A DNA stretch of 64,000 bases from Agrostemma githago (GCA_958450325.1 OY288256.1:45774953-45838952); one strand, 5' to 3'. Counted from the stretch's first letter, positions 43,421 through 56,961 are shown. Notes: a model not told the origin generated them from the letters alone. Made by a program: numbers and translations.

Positions 43421-45129
43421 CGATATCTTAGTCTAGTCTAGTTTTATTTTCATAGTTTTTTCGATTTTTTTTAAAGAAATTCCTAAAAATTTGAAAATTT
43501 TCATAAAAACCAAAAAGATTTTCTTTTGTGTCATTTTCTTTTGTGTCTTTGTGTCGTATATTTGTTGTTTTGTGTGTGTTTTGCCTCCCGATTTCCTTAT
43601 AGGTTGCTTGATCGCCGTGAGTTTCGGAAAGCTCTTGACATCCGGTAATATCCTTCTATCTCTTTCTCCTTTTTCCATTTTGGTGTTTGGTGGAGAATTA
43701 GTGATGGTGTGTGCTCGGGTGGAGCTTTTTGGAGTTTTGGTTGATGTGGTTGCTTGTTTGGAATTTTCGGGGTGGTGTTTGTTTATTTCTGTGTGTGCTT
43801 GTTTTATTTTGTTTTGTTTTGTTTGTCTCATTTTCTTTCGTCTTTGTTTTGTCTTGTATAGTTTGTGAGTCTAGTGTAGAAAAGGTTTTCGAAAACCCGG
43901 TTTTGAGGCTAGTGCGCAAGTGTTTACTTTCCCTTTTTAGTGACACGAGTCGATTCTTGGACTTTAGTCTAGTAAAATGACTTTAAATCAATAGTTTCGT
44001 TGGTTCTTTACCTTGTGTTCACCCAGTCTTCTAGGGATTTACTGTGGGATTTGCATATTGACCACCCACGGAGTGAAAATGCCTTGGTTGCTGAGTCCCG
44101 TCTCTTAGGTGACCATGTTCGAAATGGTTTTGATTAGTCCAAGTTTTTCTCCCTTTTTGTGGGTTTGAAGGGAAAGTGCGCTCCAGACATACCCATTTCC
44201 CTACCTTCTACACATTTTTTAAAATAAGTTGCATCGTACCGAGGTTTCTACACTCACTTGGTTGCAAGAATTGTCTATGGTACAAATTAAGCCAAAAAAG
44301 GGCAAACCAAGGCAAAAAGAAAGAAAAGAAAGAAAAGGCAAAACAAATCAAAAACAAAATACAAAAGAAGAAAAAGAAATGGCATAACAAATCAAAAGCA
44401 AAAGAAATGCAAAAGAAGAAAAATGCCAAGAAAATCATTCCACAAAAATATCTTACCCCTAAAAAATAAGTCTTTTACCGATTGTTATCGTGAAGAGCCT
44501 ACCAAAGGACCGAGTCCCTAGGAAGGATGATAGCGGTAATGGTCGGTATTCCCTCACTTTGCAACCATATCCACCTTTTTACTTGGACTAGTTAGGCTAT
44601 TTTTGAGCATGGGACGATCCTCTTGGCTTATCGCTAAAGGAGACGGGGTTTCACTTTACCTACAGTGTCGACTAACTCAGTGATTAATCCTTTTCCCATC
44701 ACGCCTATCGTCCCGTAGTACGTTCTTAGAAGGTTAGGAGGACCTAGGTAAGTTACCAACGTTTTTATTGCTTTGTTATCATACTATTAGGATATTGTCC
44801 ATTTCGGTTTGTATTATTATCTTGAGAACATTGTCACTTGCTTTGAGTCCTTAACCGATGTTTCTTTCACCGCTTTGTTGAGGGAAGCGGTATTTGTTTC
44901 TTCTTGGATGCAACTGCTTGTTTGTTTGTTTGTTTATTTGTTTGTTTGTTTATTTGTTTGTTTGTGTGTTTTCGTGTTCGGTTGTATCAACAGTTTGTCG
45001 CATGACCTCACTTGCCTTGCGGAGAGCACTTTTCCTCTAAGTGTTCTCGCGTGAGTTGAAAGGGCGTAGGGTGTGCTAGTACCCGCTCGGTTAGTAGTCT
45101 AGTTTCTTTTCGTTAGTAGTTAATTCGTG

Positions 45130-45167
45130 CTTACTCGAGGGCGAGTAAGGGATAAGTGTGAGGGAGT
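45130..45167 (+). promoter_or_regulatory. E3 3' hairpin and polypurine tract
   Basis: Arms CTTACTCG and CGAGTAAG, loop AGGG, then ATAAGTGTGAGGGAGT next to the 3' LTR. One G of the tract is A compared with E2. Confidence 0.8.
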
Positions 45168-46845
45168 TGATAAGTGTGTTTTGTATTGTTTATTTCACAT
45201 GTTTGGTCCCGCTTTATTTTGTGAAATCGCTCTTTACAGCGGTTTTGAGGCTACTTACGTTTCTTCTAGCTTGTTTTAGGTTCCTAATGCTCATCATGGA
45301 GAAATGGAACGATTCTATTTAGTTTCTGATGCATATGGAGCCAATGAAGAGAAGCGACGATGATTCGGTGACTTAGACTCGATCCCGAGTCCCTTGGAGC
45401 CCATTCTCGAGCACCGAGAGTCGATAAGAAGCCTAGGAAGAGAAAGTAGGGACCTACGTGACCGTATTTGAAGCCTACATGGCCTTCTCGACCGTGACCA
45501 TGACTATCACGGCCGGGACAAAGTGAGCCAACAATCAGGAGCCACTGGAGGGTGGTCCCGGTCGTGACCAAGACCTTCCCGGTCTGGACCAAGGCTCTTC
45601 CCGGCCGGGATCATGATCTTCCCGGTCGAGACCATGCTCTTCCCGGTCGTGATCAACCTCTTCTCGGCCGGGATGAGCCCAGATCCTACTCCGCTTCATT
45701 CTTTCATCTCCCTTACTTACGAAACCCTATATATACCTTCCTCTTGTATTGTTTTAAGCACCCGACATTATTCAAAACCCTAGATAGAGAACTCTTATCA
45801 TTAGCTTAGTTTCTCTTTAATCCTTCCTTAATCTTTTGTTAATCTTAGCTTAAACTTAGTAATTACTCCTGGATTATTGGAATTCTTGAAGATTTCTATC
45901 AAGATTGACAACCTTGGTGGATGTATTTGGGTTTTCTCTATATATGCAAGTTTTCATCTTTTCATCTTCTTTGTAGTTTGGTAATATCCTTCTCTTCTCT
46001 TTTCTCTTAATCTTTCATAGTTAGTTAAGTTTTAATCTTTATCTTTTTTTTTTATTGTTCATCCTTGTTTTCTTTATTATGAATATGGTTGTTCTTGTGT
46101 TTGTTTCTCTAGTTATTGTTAGTTTTAGTTTGAATATGTGTGAGTAGATTCTTGTGGGGTTAGTAGGGGGGTTAGGTGTTAAATATGGGTGATTAGGGTT
46201 GATTGTGGGTAAAGATTGAATCTTTATTGCTAGTCACTTGTTATGCATACCATGTGTTTGATGAAATGTTTGTTAGGGTGGTAGTGGTCAATACTACTCT
46301 TTCTAGTTTCCTCTTTCTTGTTGTATGTTTGATTGATGGTTGATTTCTCTTGTTTTGGGTAGCATCTTGCTTGAGATTTCGGGTTTGTTTTTGACACGAG
46401 AGTGCGGACTTACCTTAGTGACTAGGTGACACCTACGCCCTCGATTACCCCACTAGCCTAATGCACCTATGAACCCGACCTAACGCTACTCTTCCCCTAT
46501 TTGATTTCTTCATCATCTTAGTAATTGTTCTTCTTGTTTATTGTTTGAATTTAGTTCTAGCTGAATCATTTAGTTTTCTCATACCTAGTACATTCATAGT
46601 CATAGCTTTATTCTCTTTTCATCATCCTAGTTTGTTTACTCTTGTTTGTTAGCCTAGTGATTGTGTTAGTAATCAATTCTTTGTTAATTCTCCTTCCTTT
46701 GTGTTTTTGTGACCTAGTCTAGTTTTTAGGTGAACCTTTGTCTAAACCGTTTTCCGTCCTTGTGGGTCGACCCGACTTCCCTAGATACTAGTTAGGATTA
46801 GTTGGTTATATTTGGTGTCGGGATTCACGACAAATCCCACCATCA
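45168..46845 (+). repeat. E3 3' LTR (1678 bp)
   Basis: Matches the 5' LTR with scattered substitutions and small indels; TATA at 45728-45735. Ends CCATCA, followed by cataa. Confidence 0.95.
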
Positions 46846-46930
46846 CATAAGGCTTAAGCCGACTCATAAAAGGAGCGATGAATTGGGTGTCGGGAGAAGG
46901 AAGCTCTCCGACATGACGTTTCCTACCTAA
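46846..46930 (+). pseudogene. E1 protease ORF, C-terminal end after E3
   Basis: Resumes at the duplicated target cataa and reads in frame (RLKPTHKRSDELGVGRRK) to TAA at 46928-46930. This fixes the pre-insertion ORF and shows E3 arrived after E1. Confidence 0.8.
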
Positions 46931-46940
46931 ACTCGTATCC

Positions 46941-46988
46941 AAGTCGAGCAAACGACTTAAAACAAAAGCACTTCCGGGAGGCAACCGG
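46941..46988 (+). other. Two stem-loops just after the E1 stop codon
   Basis: AAGTCG, loop AGCAAA, CGACTT (46941-46958); and CCGG, loop GAGGCAA, CCGG (46974-46988). Similar GGGAGGCAACC hairpins downstream of gag-type ORFs are familiar to me from other plant Athila-like elements, but I cannot verify that here. Confidence 0.6.
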
Positions 46989-48308
46989 TGTATTGTATAG
47001 TCTTATTGTAAAAGATTTATATGGGTCATAGGTCCTAATATTAGGTTATGTATCATTTTTCGTCGTTGTCTTAATCGATTAATTTTATTTTACTTAGTTG
47101 ATACTCCGTAATTACTAACTTTTGTTTTGTAATAGGAGAAGAACATCTCAAATTTTCAGTAATTGGGGCAGGTAGCATGCCAGTGGGGCGACTAGCATAG
47201 CGGACTGCTAAAAATCGAAGAAATTTGTCGCGAAGAAAGGAAACAGGGAAACACCAGCCTACCGCGCGAGTCGCGGCATTCTTAAGTGAGTCGCGCGCCT
47301 ATATACCTCTAGTCCTCTACAGGTATGCTCTGCTCTATTTAAAAAAAATCAAAAAAAAAAAACAACAACAACCTCCATCTTTTTCCTCGTGACCATTCTT
47401 TTCTTCTTCCATTTTCATCTTCTCTACTTCCACTCCTCTAACTCCTATCCCTATACTGTCACTTCTCCCTCCATTCATTTCATCCTCTCCTTAAATAAAA
47501 TACAAATTGTCCCCTACCATCCTTATTCCTCAACAATTCGAATTTCTCCCTCAAACCCTAGAAATTGGGGGGTTTTCTTTGTTTCAACTCAGAATTTAGG
47601 ATGCTTTGAGTACGTTTGTCGAGTGGTGCAGCTGAGGGGCCCAAACCGCGCGAGCGTTCCCCTATTTTCAGCCAGGCTTGGCGATTTGGTTAGGTGAGTT
47701 TGATAAGTATCAAAGTTGGTGGGTTGAGCCTTCACATTACTCTGTTGTTCCGCCACTTTCGACTACCGAATGCAGCTGGTTATTCCTGGGGTATGGCTCT
47801 TATCTTTCTTATTTTAGCTTGACTCCGAATCAGACAATGAATTTCGGACTCAGTAGACGGTAGTAGTAGGTTTGGGTTGATGTTGGTTATGTTGTTTAGT
47901 TGGTCACTTCGTTTCCTTTGAGCTGTATTGCTTCAGTTGGAACTTGATAGAAGCTGGGTTGCTACTAATTTTAGACAAGTTTGGTGAACTTGGTGTCGTA
48001 TTGGTGGTCAATTTCATGTTGAGAGCTTTGTTTCTGTGTGTGAGGCAGTGACTTTTGGTCATTTGTTGCTTGAAAGTAGCTCTTATAGTTGGTTTATTGG
48101 TATGGTCTGTTACGTGTAGCTTGGTTTGGTGGGTTTGCAGCGGGTTTCGTTTGTGCTGCTTCTTGAGGTTCATTGTCAAAGAATTTAGCGAAAATGTTTC
48201 GAGTTGAGGGAGGCGCTGAAATCAGGAAGATAGTGAGTCTTTATAAGACGATGGTTGTGACGAGTCCTTTCTCCTGGTTTATTGTTTTTATTTGTGTCTT
48301 TAATCTCA

Positions 48309-48322
48309 CATTGAGGACAATG
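48309..48322 (+). other. E1 internal AGGA-loop hairpin
   Basis: CATTG, loop AGGA, CAATG, followed by CTCGGAATAAGCATGAGGA. This corresponds to the internal hairpin plus purine tract of E2 and E3, with a degraded tract. Confidence 0.5.
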
Positions 48323-48478
48323 CTCGGAATAAGCATGAGGATGGATTTATATTTGTCTCGTCTTTATAACCGTCTTTTGTGCTGTAATTTGAAAGAAAAA
48401 AAACAATGAAGAAAAAAAAAAGAAAAAAAAAAGAAAAAAAAAAGAAAAGAAAAAAAAAAGAAAAAGAAATAAACCCGG

Positions 48479-48656
48479 CTAGGTGAAAACCCGAAAGGGC
48501 GCCTAGGCAAGAATGGGAAAGTGGCCGAGGACGTACGGAGTGAAAACCGGAAAGGCGCTCCGGGTAAAAAAAAATCGAGTTGCGTGCCACGAGAGTAGTG
48601 TGAGTGAAAAAATATATGAAAAGTTAGAGTGAAAATCCGCAAGGGCGGACGCTCTA
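48479..48656 (+). other. Three-fold structured module: stem, TGAAAA, inner hairpin, CG, stem
   Basis: Module 1 (48479-48506): CTAGG, TGAAAA, CCC-GAAA-GGG, CG, CCTAG. Module 2 (48536-48562): CGGAG, TGAAAA, CC-GGAAA-GG, CG, CTCCG. Module 3 (48625-48656): TAGAG, TGAAAA, TCCGC-AAGG-GCGGA, CG, CTCTA. The single-stranded parts are constant while both stems differ yet stay paired. Confidence 0.7.
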
Positions 48657-49225
48657 GGCAAAATGATGGAATTAGGAAAAAAATCACTACTACTTTCTCC
48701 ATTTTTGGTGTTGATGTCATAAGAAGGGTGACAAAGAAGGTCAGAAGGGTAGGATAGTTGGCTAAGGTGAGAAGAATCGCATTGCGATGTGGTCGTAGCA
48801 CTATATTCTATGCGATTGGTGATATTTATTTGGTATATTGAACTATTAGAGGCGTTTAGGATTGATCACATGTGTTGGTTGTGGATTATTATTGTGGTAT
48901 ACATCTTTTACCACCGGTGACATTTGTAGCACATGTGATTCGTTTTAGGATTGGAGAAATAAGGGGCATTAGACGTTGATATTAGCTTCTCTTTATTTGC
49001 TAATGTCCTTTGTTTTGATAAGTTGTGCCGATGATAATAGTTTGACGTTGAGTTGTGTTGACGATGCACTTGAGCAATTGGTTTGATATCCAATTTTTGT
49101 GTGGAGTTGCTCTTGCATTATCTCATAACGAGGGAGTTCGATGGTTGATGTTCGAGGGATTATATGCATAATGTTATATACCCATGTGTTTCGAACTAAT
49201 GTAGGTTGTTATTGTATTCTTCGAG

Positions 49226-49266
49226 TTTTACTCGAGGACGAGTAAAAGTTCAAGCGTGGGGATATT
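49226..49266 (+). promoter_or_regulatory. E1 3' hairpin and polypurine tract
   Basis: Arms TTTTACTCG and CGAGTAAAA form nine perfect pairs around the loop AGGA (49226-49247). AAGCGTGGGGATATT then abuts the 3' LTR start at 49267. Confidence 0.8.
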
Positions 49267-49546
49267 TGATAGACCGTATTTAGTACGGGTTAGAAGCGTC
49301 CATTTAGAAGTATATTTGATGACATGATAATGGTATTGGGCTTAATTTAATAGAATTCTCATTTTACGATATTAATTGTAATTGAGAATAATTATGTGAT
49401 TTAATTGACCATCGGGTTGCCTAAGTAAAGCATGGAAGCGAAAAGCCCAACCGAAGCCGGAGAACCGACAGTCTCGCACAGCTCGGAAATTGAAGACGAA
49501 ATTTAAGTCGCCTTAGATTCTGTGTCACCTTATTAATTATTATTAT
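49267..49546 (+). repeat. E1 3' LTR, first part
   Basis: TGATAGACCGTATTTAGTAC start, closely matching 15949-16232, and broken at the same ATT position by LINE-C. Confidence 0.85.
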
Positions 49547-49556
49547 TATTATTATT

Positions 49557-51904
<2,348 letters not shown>

Positions 51905-54260
51905 TGTGGACATGACATAGGTCCACCCCGACGCGGCCACGCGCGGGTTTGGGGAGGCGAATGAATCTCCATATGAGATGGTCAAATTGAAATTTAAATC
52001 GAAGTTGGAGTCGCCACCGAATTTTATGGTTATTCGGAATCGTTCGAGCTCACTTTATGTCGTAGTGAACCGTATACAAAATACGGCACATTTCCGATGT
52101 CAGAGTTTATTGGGCTCGTCCCTTTGCAGTTCGATATCGATGCCGACTTGATCGGTTAATCGTATATTGAATGACTCTCGTTGCCAATGGATTCGGACAT
52201 CCGGAAACCACGGTTCTGAGTAAGGGGTGAGGGTACGTGTTGGGAAGTTCACTAAGAACACCCAACCCCGCCCGCACATTAGCGGCCTTTACTAGGATAT
52301 CGAATGATTTTTTAATACGCGCGTACGATGAATGATATGCAAACATTGTTTTTCCTAAACATGCGAGGAATTGAATGGGTTGCTAAGTCGGTTTAATGCA
52401 ACTAAAATTAACGTCAAAGTTGTTTTAGCATGTGAGATCCGTTTTAATATAATAAAACAAATAAAAAAAAAGATGAATTTGCTACAAAAGATGAACAAAC
52501 GAGTTAGTATCGATTTGTAAATAATAATATAGCAAAAGAAATAACTATACGAAATCGAGAAAATAAATATTAATCGAAATCTGAAAAATATTGCTAAAAA
52601 CGCTGTTTTGTATAAAAAACGAAGTTCGAAAACTAATAAAAAAAGAAAAAAAAAAGATGTGTCGTGTGACAGCCGGCTGCGCGGCTCGCCCGGGATGCCG
52701 GCGAGTCGCGTGTCGGGCTGATTTCGAAAGCGGTTTTTTTAAAATTCGATGCTTTTATTAAATCGCGTACAAATATCGCATAATTTGCACTCGATCTAAT
52801 ATTTTCGATATTCGTTATATTCGATAATTGACTACGAAATCAATATCAAATACTCGGAATAGTTTTGGAAAAGATATAAATTTTAGAAATCGTTTCGTAG
52901 AATAATAGAATAAAACGAACGAAAAAGCTAAAAAAAGACCCGGGTTTCAGGCCCGTGCGCGAGTCGCCTGGGAGTGGCGCGACTCACGTGCGGGTCTGTC
53001 CGATTTTATTTTTTTGTTCGAAATTGCTAATTTTGATAAATCGCGTACAAAATATGAATTAATTTATACTCGATTTTATGTTTTTGATATTCGTCGTACC
53101 CGATATTCAATTATGAAATCGATATCGAGTATTCGGAATGAATAAAAAAAGTTTTGTAAAAAGAAGTTTGAACGAAAAAAAGATGTAACGATTTTTAACA
53201 TCGTCGAGATTTTATTTAATTCCTTTTAATACAATATTCGATTATAGAGAATCGATATCATATTTTTAAGAATGTTTGATATATGAAAGTATTTTTTAAT
53301 AATATCGATATTAGAAAATAAAAATAAAAAAAACGACGAACGACCCGTAATAAAAAAGACGACGAGAAGGAGAAGGAGAAATCGGGTTTTGTTACACCCT
53401 CAACCTACATGCTTCTGTTTACTCGGATCGGGGCTCGTCGGGACGTGGCTTGGGCACAAGAGCGTCGAGTGGATGTCGGTGAGTTGGTGGTGGTTCGGTT
53501 CGGGCGTGACGAGTGAAGGGTGTCGGGTATCGGGCCGGTTTCCTTCGGGTTTGTAATATCGGTTTCTCGATGATAAGTGTGTATGATAATGATAATTGAT
53601 GATATTGTGTTGATTCGTGTTGTGATATGATATGATGTTTTTCTGATATCGAAAGTGTTGTATGCAAGGGGCTATTTATAGGGAGTTCCCGACCTTGGCT
53701 AGGAGAGTTTGAACTACCATTTAAGATAGGAAACGTAAGAAGCTGAAAGGCATGAGAATTCCGCTTACTTGTCGAAGAAGCAAGGGAAACACGGCTGGTT
53801 TGTGCTGCTCGGCCGAGTGTTTGCACTCGGTCGGGTGTTTGAATCGGTTTTCGGATAGGATTCCTACTTGAGATCGAATTCCATCCTTAAACGGATTTGT
53901 TTAATATTTTGTGAAGCTGATTTTTCGTAGGATTAGATTTCGAATCAGCCGTGTGAGGTATCACGGCTGACTCACGTACCTCGGGAATATTTTTGACGGG
54001 TTTTGACTCGGTTGTTAAAAGACGGTTTTACCCCCGGTGTCGGAATCGACCCAAATTAGTCTTACTTGACTCGAAACAACCCGCTGGACCTGATTTTAAG
54101 GTTGGTTTTGTGAGATATGTACTCTATTATGAGCCCAAGCCAAATGCCAATGATTTTGAACCCGTTTCTAAGTATTTAAAGCACGTTTGCGTCCGATCAT
54201 CATCGGGTGTTTGTCGGAAACTGCTATAGACACCCGGCGGTCAAAATGTGGGTGTCTACA
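51905..54260 (-). repeat. T2 3' LTR (2356 bp)
   Basis: TGTAGACACCCAC...ATGTCCACA on the minus strand, homologous to the T1 LTR and about 100 bp longer. TATA at 53673-53680 (minus). Two GAGTCGC inverted pairs (52681-52710, 52957-52985), where T1 has one. Confidence 0.85.
53673..53680 (-). promoter_or_regulatory. T2 LTR TATA box
   Basis: TATAAATA on the minus strand, about 580 bp into the LTR, matching T1. Confidence 0.6.
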
Positions 54261-54273
54261 GAGCCCCCACTCT
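54261..54273 (-). promoter_or_regulatory. T2 polypurine tract
   Basis: AGAGTGGGGGCTC on the minus strand abuts the LTR, identical to T1. Confidence 0.8.
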
Positions 54274-54757
54274 GACTGAGGCTTGGACAAGGCGAAAGTC
54301 AGAGTAGCTACCAGGCAAATCAAAGATTAGACCTGGCAGACTTCCGGTCGGGTCGTTTAAGGTCCATTAGACCGGCGTAGAGGGCCCGTCGGCCGGAGAC
54401 TAGAAATGTACCTGAATTGATGATGATACTTCATGGGGAATCAGACTTGTTGTATAAGTCTATGCCGCTGGGGAGTTGATTGCACGGTTTTGCTTGAGTC
54501 GTCCTGTATAATGATTTATGCAAAGTTTGCATGTAACACATTTTTAGGAGAAATGACTCGTGCTGGGGAATAAAAAAATTGAAGAGGATTTTTTTGAAAT
54601 TTTGAATTTGGAAGAATTTTTGAAAATAAGGTATTTTGACTCTGAGAAGGAATAGGAATGCTCGGGATGACTTAGCTAGATCCTAGGAAAAAGGCCTGTA
54701 TGCTAAATCCCTTGGGATTAGGAATCCCAAAGTGAGGAGGAGAATCTGATTTCATGC
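54274..54757 (-). other. T2 3' UTR, non-coding
   Basis: Homologous in parts to the T1 3' UTR (TCATCCCGAGCATT, CCCCAGC-GAGTC, GTTACATGCAA) but without the 63-bp tandem array. It doubles as upstream DNA of the antisense gene. Confidence 0.7.
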
Positions 54758-54765
54758 TATAAATA
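54758..54765 (+). promoter_or_regulatory. TATA box of the T2 antisense gene
   Basis: TATAAATA followed by CCCTC on the plus strand, 104 bases before the antisense ATG, with a pyrimidine-rich leader (CTCTTCTCCCTTC) between. The strand is opposite to the element. Confidence 0.65.
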
Positions 54766-54868
54766 CCCTCTCCCTGCTCACAATTTATTCACAATTCACA
54801 ATTCTCTTCTCCCTTCAAAGAAAAACAAGCCTTGAGAAACTTATTTCTTCTTTTTTAAAAATTCAATC

Positions 54869-56604
54869 ATGGGTATCGATCGATTAGTCGGAATGTTGCA
54901 AGATTGGTCCCGATTTTTCAGGGATGCTGATAAAGTTATTTTGAATCAGAATGGTGTCACCCAGCTATCCACAATCCGTCAGATGCAAGTGGATCGTCAC
55001 GTTTTGGATGCTTGCCTGTCCTATTGGGATGATACTTATCATGTTTTTAGGTTTCCTCGGGGCGAAATCTGTCCCCTTCCTGAGGAAATAGCTGTTGTAG
55101 GAGGGTGGAACTCCATTCTTCGTCCTGTTATCCCCTTTTCAGTTCATGATCCTAGGAGGAAATTAAGAGAATTTTTAGGGCTTTCTCATATGGAGGTGTC
55201 CCGCATGCTGGAAGGAAATACAGTCTCCTTGATCGACCTGGCTGAAAAATTTATGAATCCAAATGACGTTCGGGCCAGGCCGGCATATAGCCGTAGGGCC
55301 TTTACTTTTTGCATGCTTCATGTCTACGCTTTTGAAGGCCATATGGATTGGCTATCTTGTATGGGCCATGTTAGACTTCTCGCCGTAGCGGATCAAATGG
55401 AGATAGAGCATAGCCCAGCTTGGTTGATTACTGGGGAGATTATCCAAGGCTTAGATAATCGTAAGAGGGATCCATCGATCAGGCTGACCGGTAGCACCCG
55501 TCTTCTACAGGTAAGCTGATTTTTTTTTATTTTCGCAATTTTTTTATTTTTTCACCTTCCGTTTTTTTTCGGTCTTCGATCTTCTCGCGGTTTTCGCGGT
55601 TTTTGTCGATTTTCCCGTTTTTCTCGGTTTTTTCGATTTTTGCGATTTTTTTTTTACTACTTTGACTTTTCGCGATTTTGACTTTTCAGCTATGGCTTTT
55701 TGAGAGACTATCGATCTTGGATCCTCCTCTAGATGTAAGCCGATATCGTCCGAACCAAGTGATGACAAGAAGACGGACTGTTGACTTTTCTCGCCTTACT
55801 ACCCAAAAATTCTGGGACGAGCTGTTGTCTTTCCATGGAGGCCCATTGATTCGTTGGACCGTACCTTGGTGGCCCATTTATGTCTGGACCAGATTAGAGT
55901 TGCGAGACAGGGCCCGTTATCAAGTGATCCTATCTTTTAGGCAGACGATTCATCTTTATCCCGATCGCATATTTAGGCAATATGGTCGGGCCTAGAGAAT
56001 TCCGGAAATCGAGGCGGTCGTGAGTGAATCTACTCATCTAACGGACATGATGTGTGACATTTGGGCGCAAAGATGGTATACCCGGCACACTTGGCCCGTT
56101 TCTAAAGCTTCTCCCTCGATCTGGGTATCAGATTCTTATACGAAGTGGACCTAGGCAGATTCTGCTAAAGCCCGTGCTGCTTTAAAGACTGATGAAGCCT
56201 TTGACTTGCTGCGCCGAGAACAGGCTAAAGATAATCGAGGTTTCTTTGATGACGGCGACACCCCAGCTACAATGGTCCGACTGATTTCAGGCCAGAAAGG
56301 GAAGGCTAGGACTTTGACTAAAGGGTCCAGCACTAAAGGTACATGGGGAAAGACGAGCCCCCAGACGGACTTAGAAAGGAGACTTGGTCCAAGACTGGCA
56401 GCTAGAGACCGACTTGGTCCTCGGGATAGACTTCCCGAGCACGTACGAGCTCGGATCGAACCGGTGCAGGAGAAACCGAAGTCGAAGAAGCGGGTTCGAG
56501 TAAAGGAAGTCGCACTTGTGATTAGGGAACGTTCGCCCCCACCTCGTCGGCCTCGGGATCCGAGTGACCCGAAAGATAAGGGGAAGGGAAAAATGTACGA
56601 GTAG
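54869..56604 (+). pseudogene. T2 antisense ORF, plant-mobile-domain-like protein, one intron, two stops
   Basis: Exon 1 is 54869-55510 (214 codons, ATG in context ATCATGGG). A GT...AG intron of 179 bases follows (55511-55689; CAG/GTAAG and TTTTCAG/C), T-rich throughout. Exon 2 starts at 55690 in phase 0 (LWLFERLSILDPP) and runs in one frame to 56604, interrupted by TAG at 55993 and 56152. Readable blocks: SYWDDTYHVFRFPRGEICPL, PEEIAVVGGW, FLGLSHMEVSRML, AFTFCMLHVYAF; the C-terminus is basic (KPKSKKRVRVKE) and may be nuclear. The WD-F-F-GE-P-EE pattern recalls the plant mobile domain / DUF7745 type. Extra ORFs, some antisense, are known in Tat elements. Function unknown. Confidence 0.78.
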
Positions 56605-56692
56605 TCTCCTAAATTTTATTATTTAAGTATTACTACTATTTTTGTGTGACTTTTGTTGTTTATTGTTGCGTGAGGCATTTTTTTTTTGAAAT

Positions 56693-56698
56693 AATAAA
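56693..56698 (+). terminator. Poly(A) signal of the T2 antisense gene
   Basis: AATAAA on the plus strand, 89 bases after the antisense stop and before the convergent integrase end at 56962. Inference from motif and position only. Confidence 0.45.
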
Positions 56699-56961
56699 AG
56701 ACATATTAGTGAAAACCGTTCCGGTCTTTTCGTTATTGCAGTGGTTGTACCCTTTTGAGGGGTTGCCTACGTATCCACGATTAGTGGAATCAAACCAACC
56801 GTAGTTCAGACATAGATTTTTGCAATTTTTGAAATACATCAAGACTATTAGTTCGAGATGTGCGACAGTAGGATCAGTAATCCTAACTCATTTACTTGCT
56901 TAATTTTTGAAAGTTTTGTAAAAAAAAAGATAAACTTTTAGCAAATGACATTGAGAAAAGG

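Larger units (their letters stand above)
42086..45129 (+). other. E3 long non-coding 3' region
   Basis: No gene seen. Contents parallel E2: stop-proximal hairpin (42109-42131), internal CGGCCGGGA cluster (about 42480-42615), stem-loop array (43012-43290), internal hairpin and purine tract (43384-43420), A/purine-rich tract (about 44285-44465), and a TTTG repeat at 44920-44965. Confidence 0.8.
36856..46845 (+). mobile_element. E3: complete non-autonomous LTR retrotransposon, related to E2
   Basis: LTRs 36856-38513 and 45168-46845; perfect five-base duplication cataa (36851-36855 and 46846-46850). It has the same plan as E2: tRNA-Asp primer site, leader hairpin, gag, protease, long structured 3' region, purine tract and no pol. 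Coding regions carry several stops and shifts, so E3 is more decayed than E2. It is inserted in the E1 protease ORF. Confidence 0.95.
46931..49225 (+). other. E1 long non-coding 3' region
   Basis: No convincing gene. It holds two hairpins after the stop (46941-46988), a GCGAGTCGCG motif pair (47268-47309), a pyrimidine-rich stretch (about 47370-47480), an AGGA-loop hairpin (48309-48322), an A/purine tract (48398-48471), a triple structured module (48479-48656), and otherwise AT-rich DNA. Confidence 0.75.

Noticed and set aside
47389..47697. 102-codon plus-strand frame in the E1 3' region
   Set aside because: Pyrimidine-rich, with no homologue in E2 or E3 and no domain. It could be an extra ORF, but the sequence gives no support.
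48306..48801. Phe-rich minus-strand open frames in E1
   Set aside because: They arise from the purine tract and the structured modules; they run against the element and have no homology.
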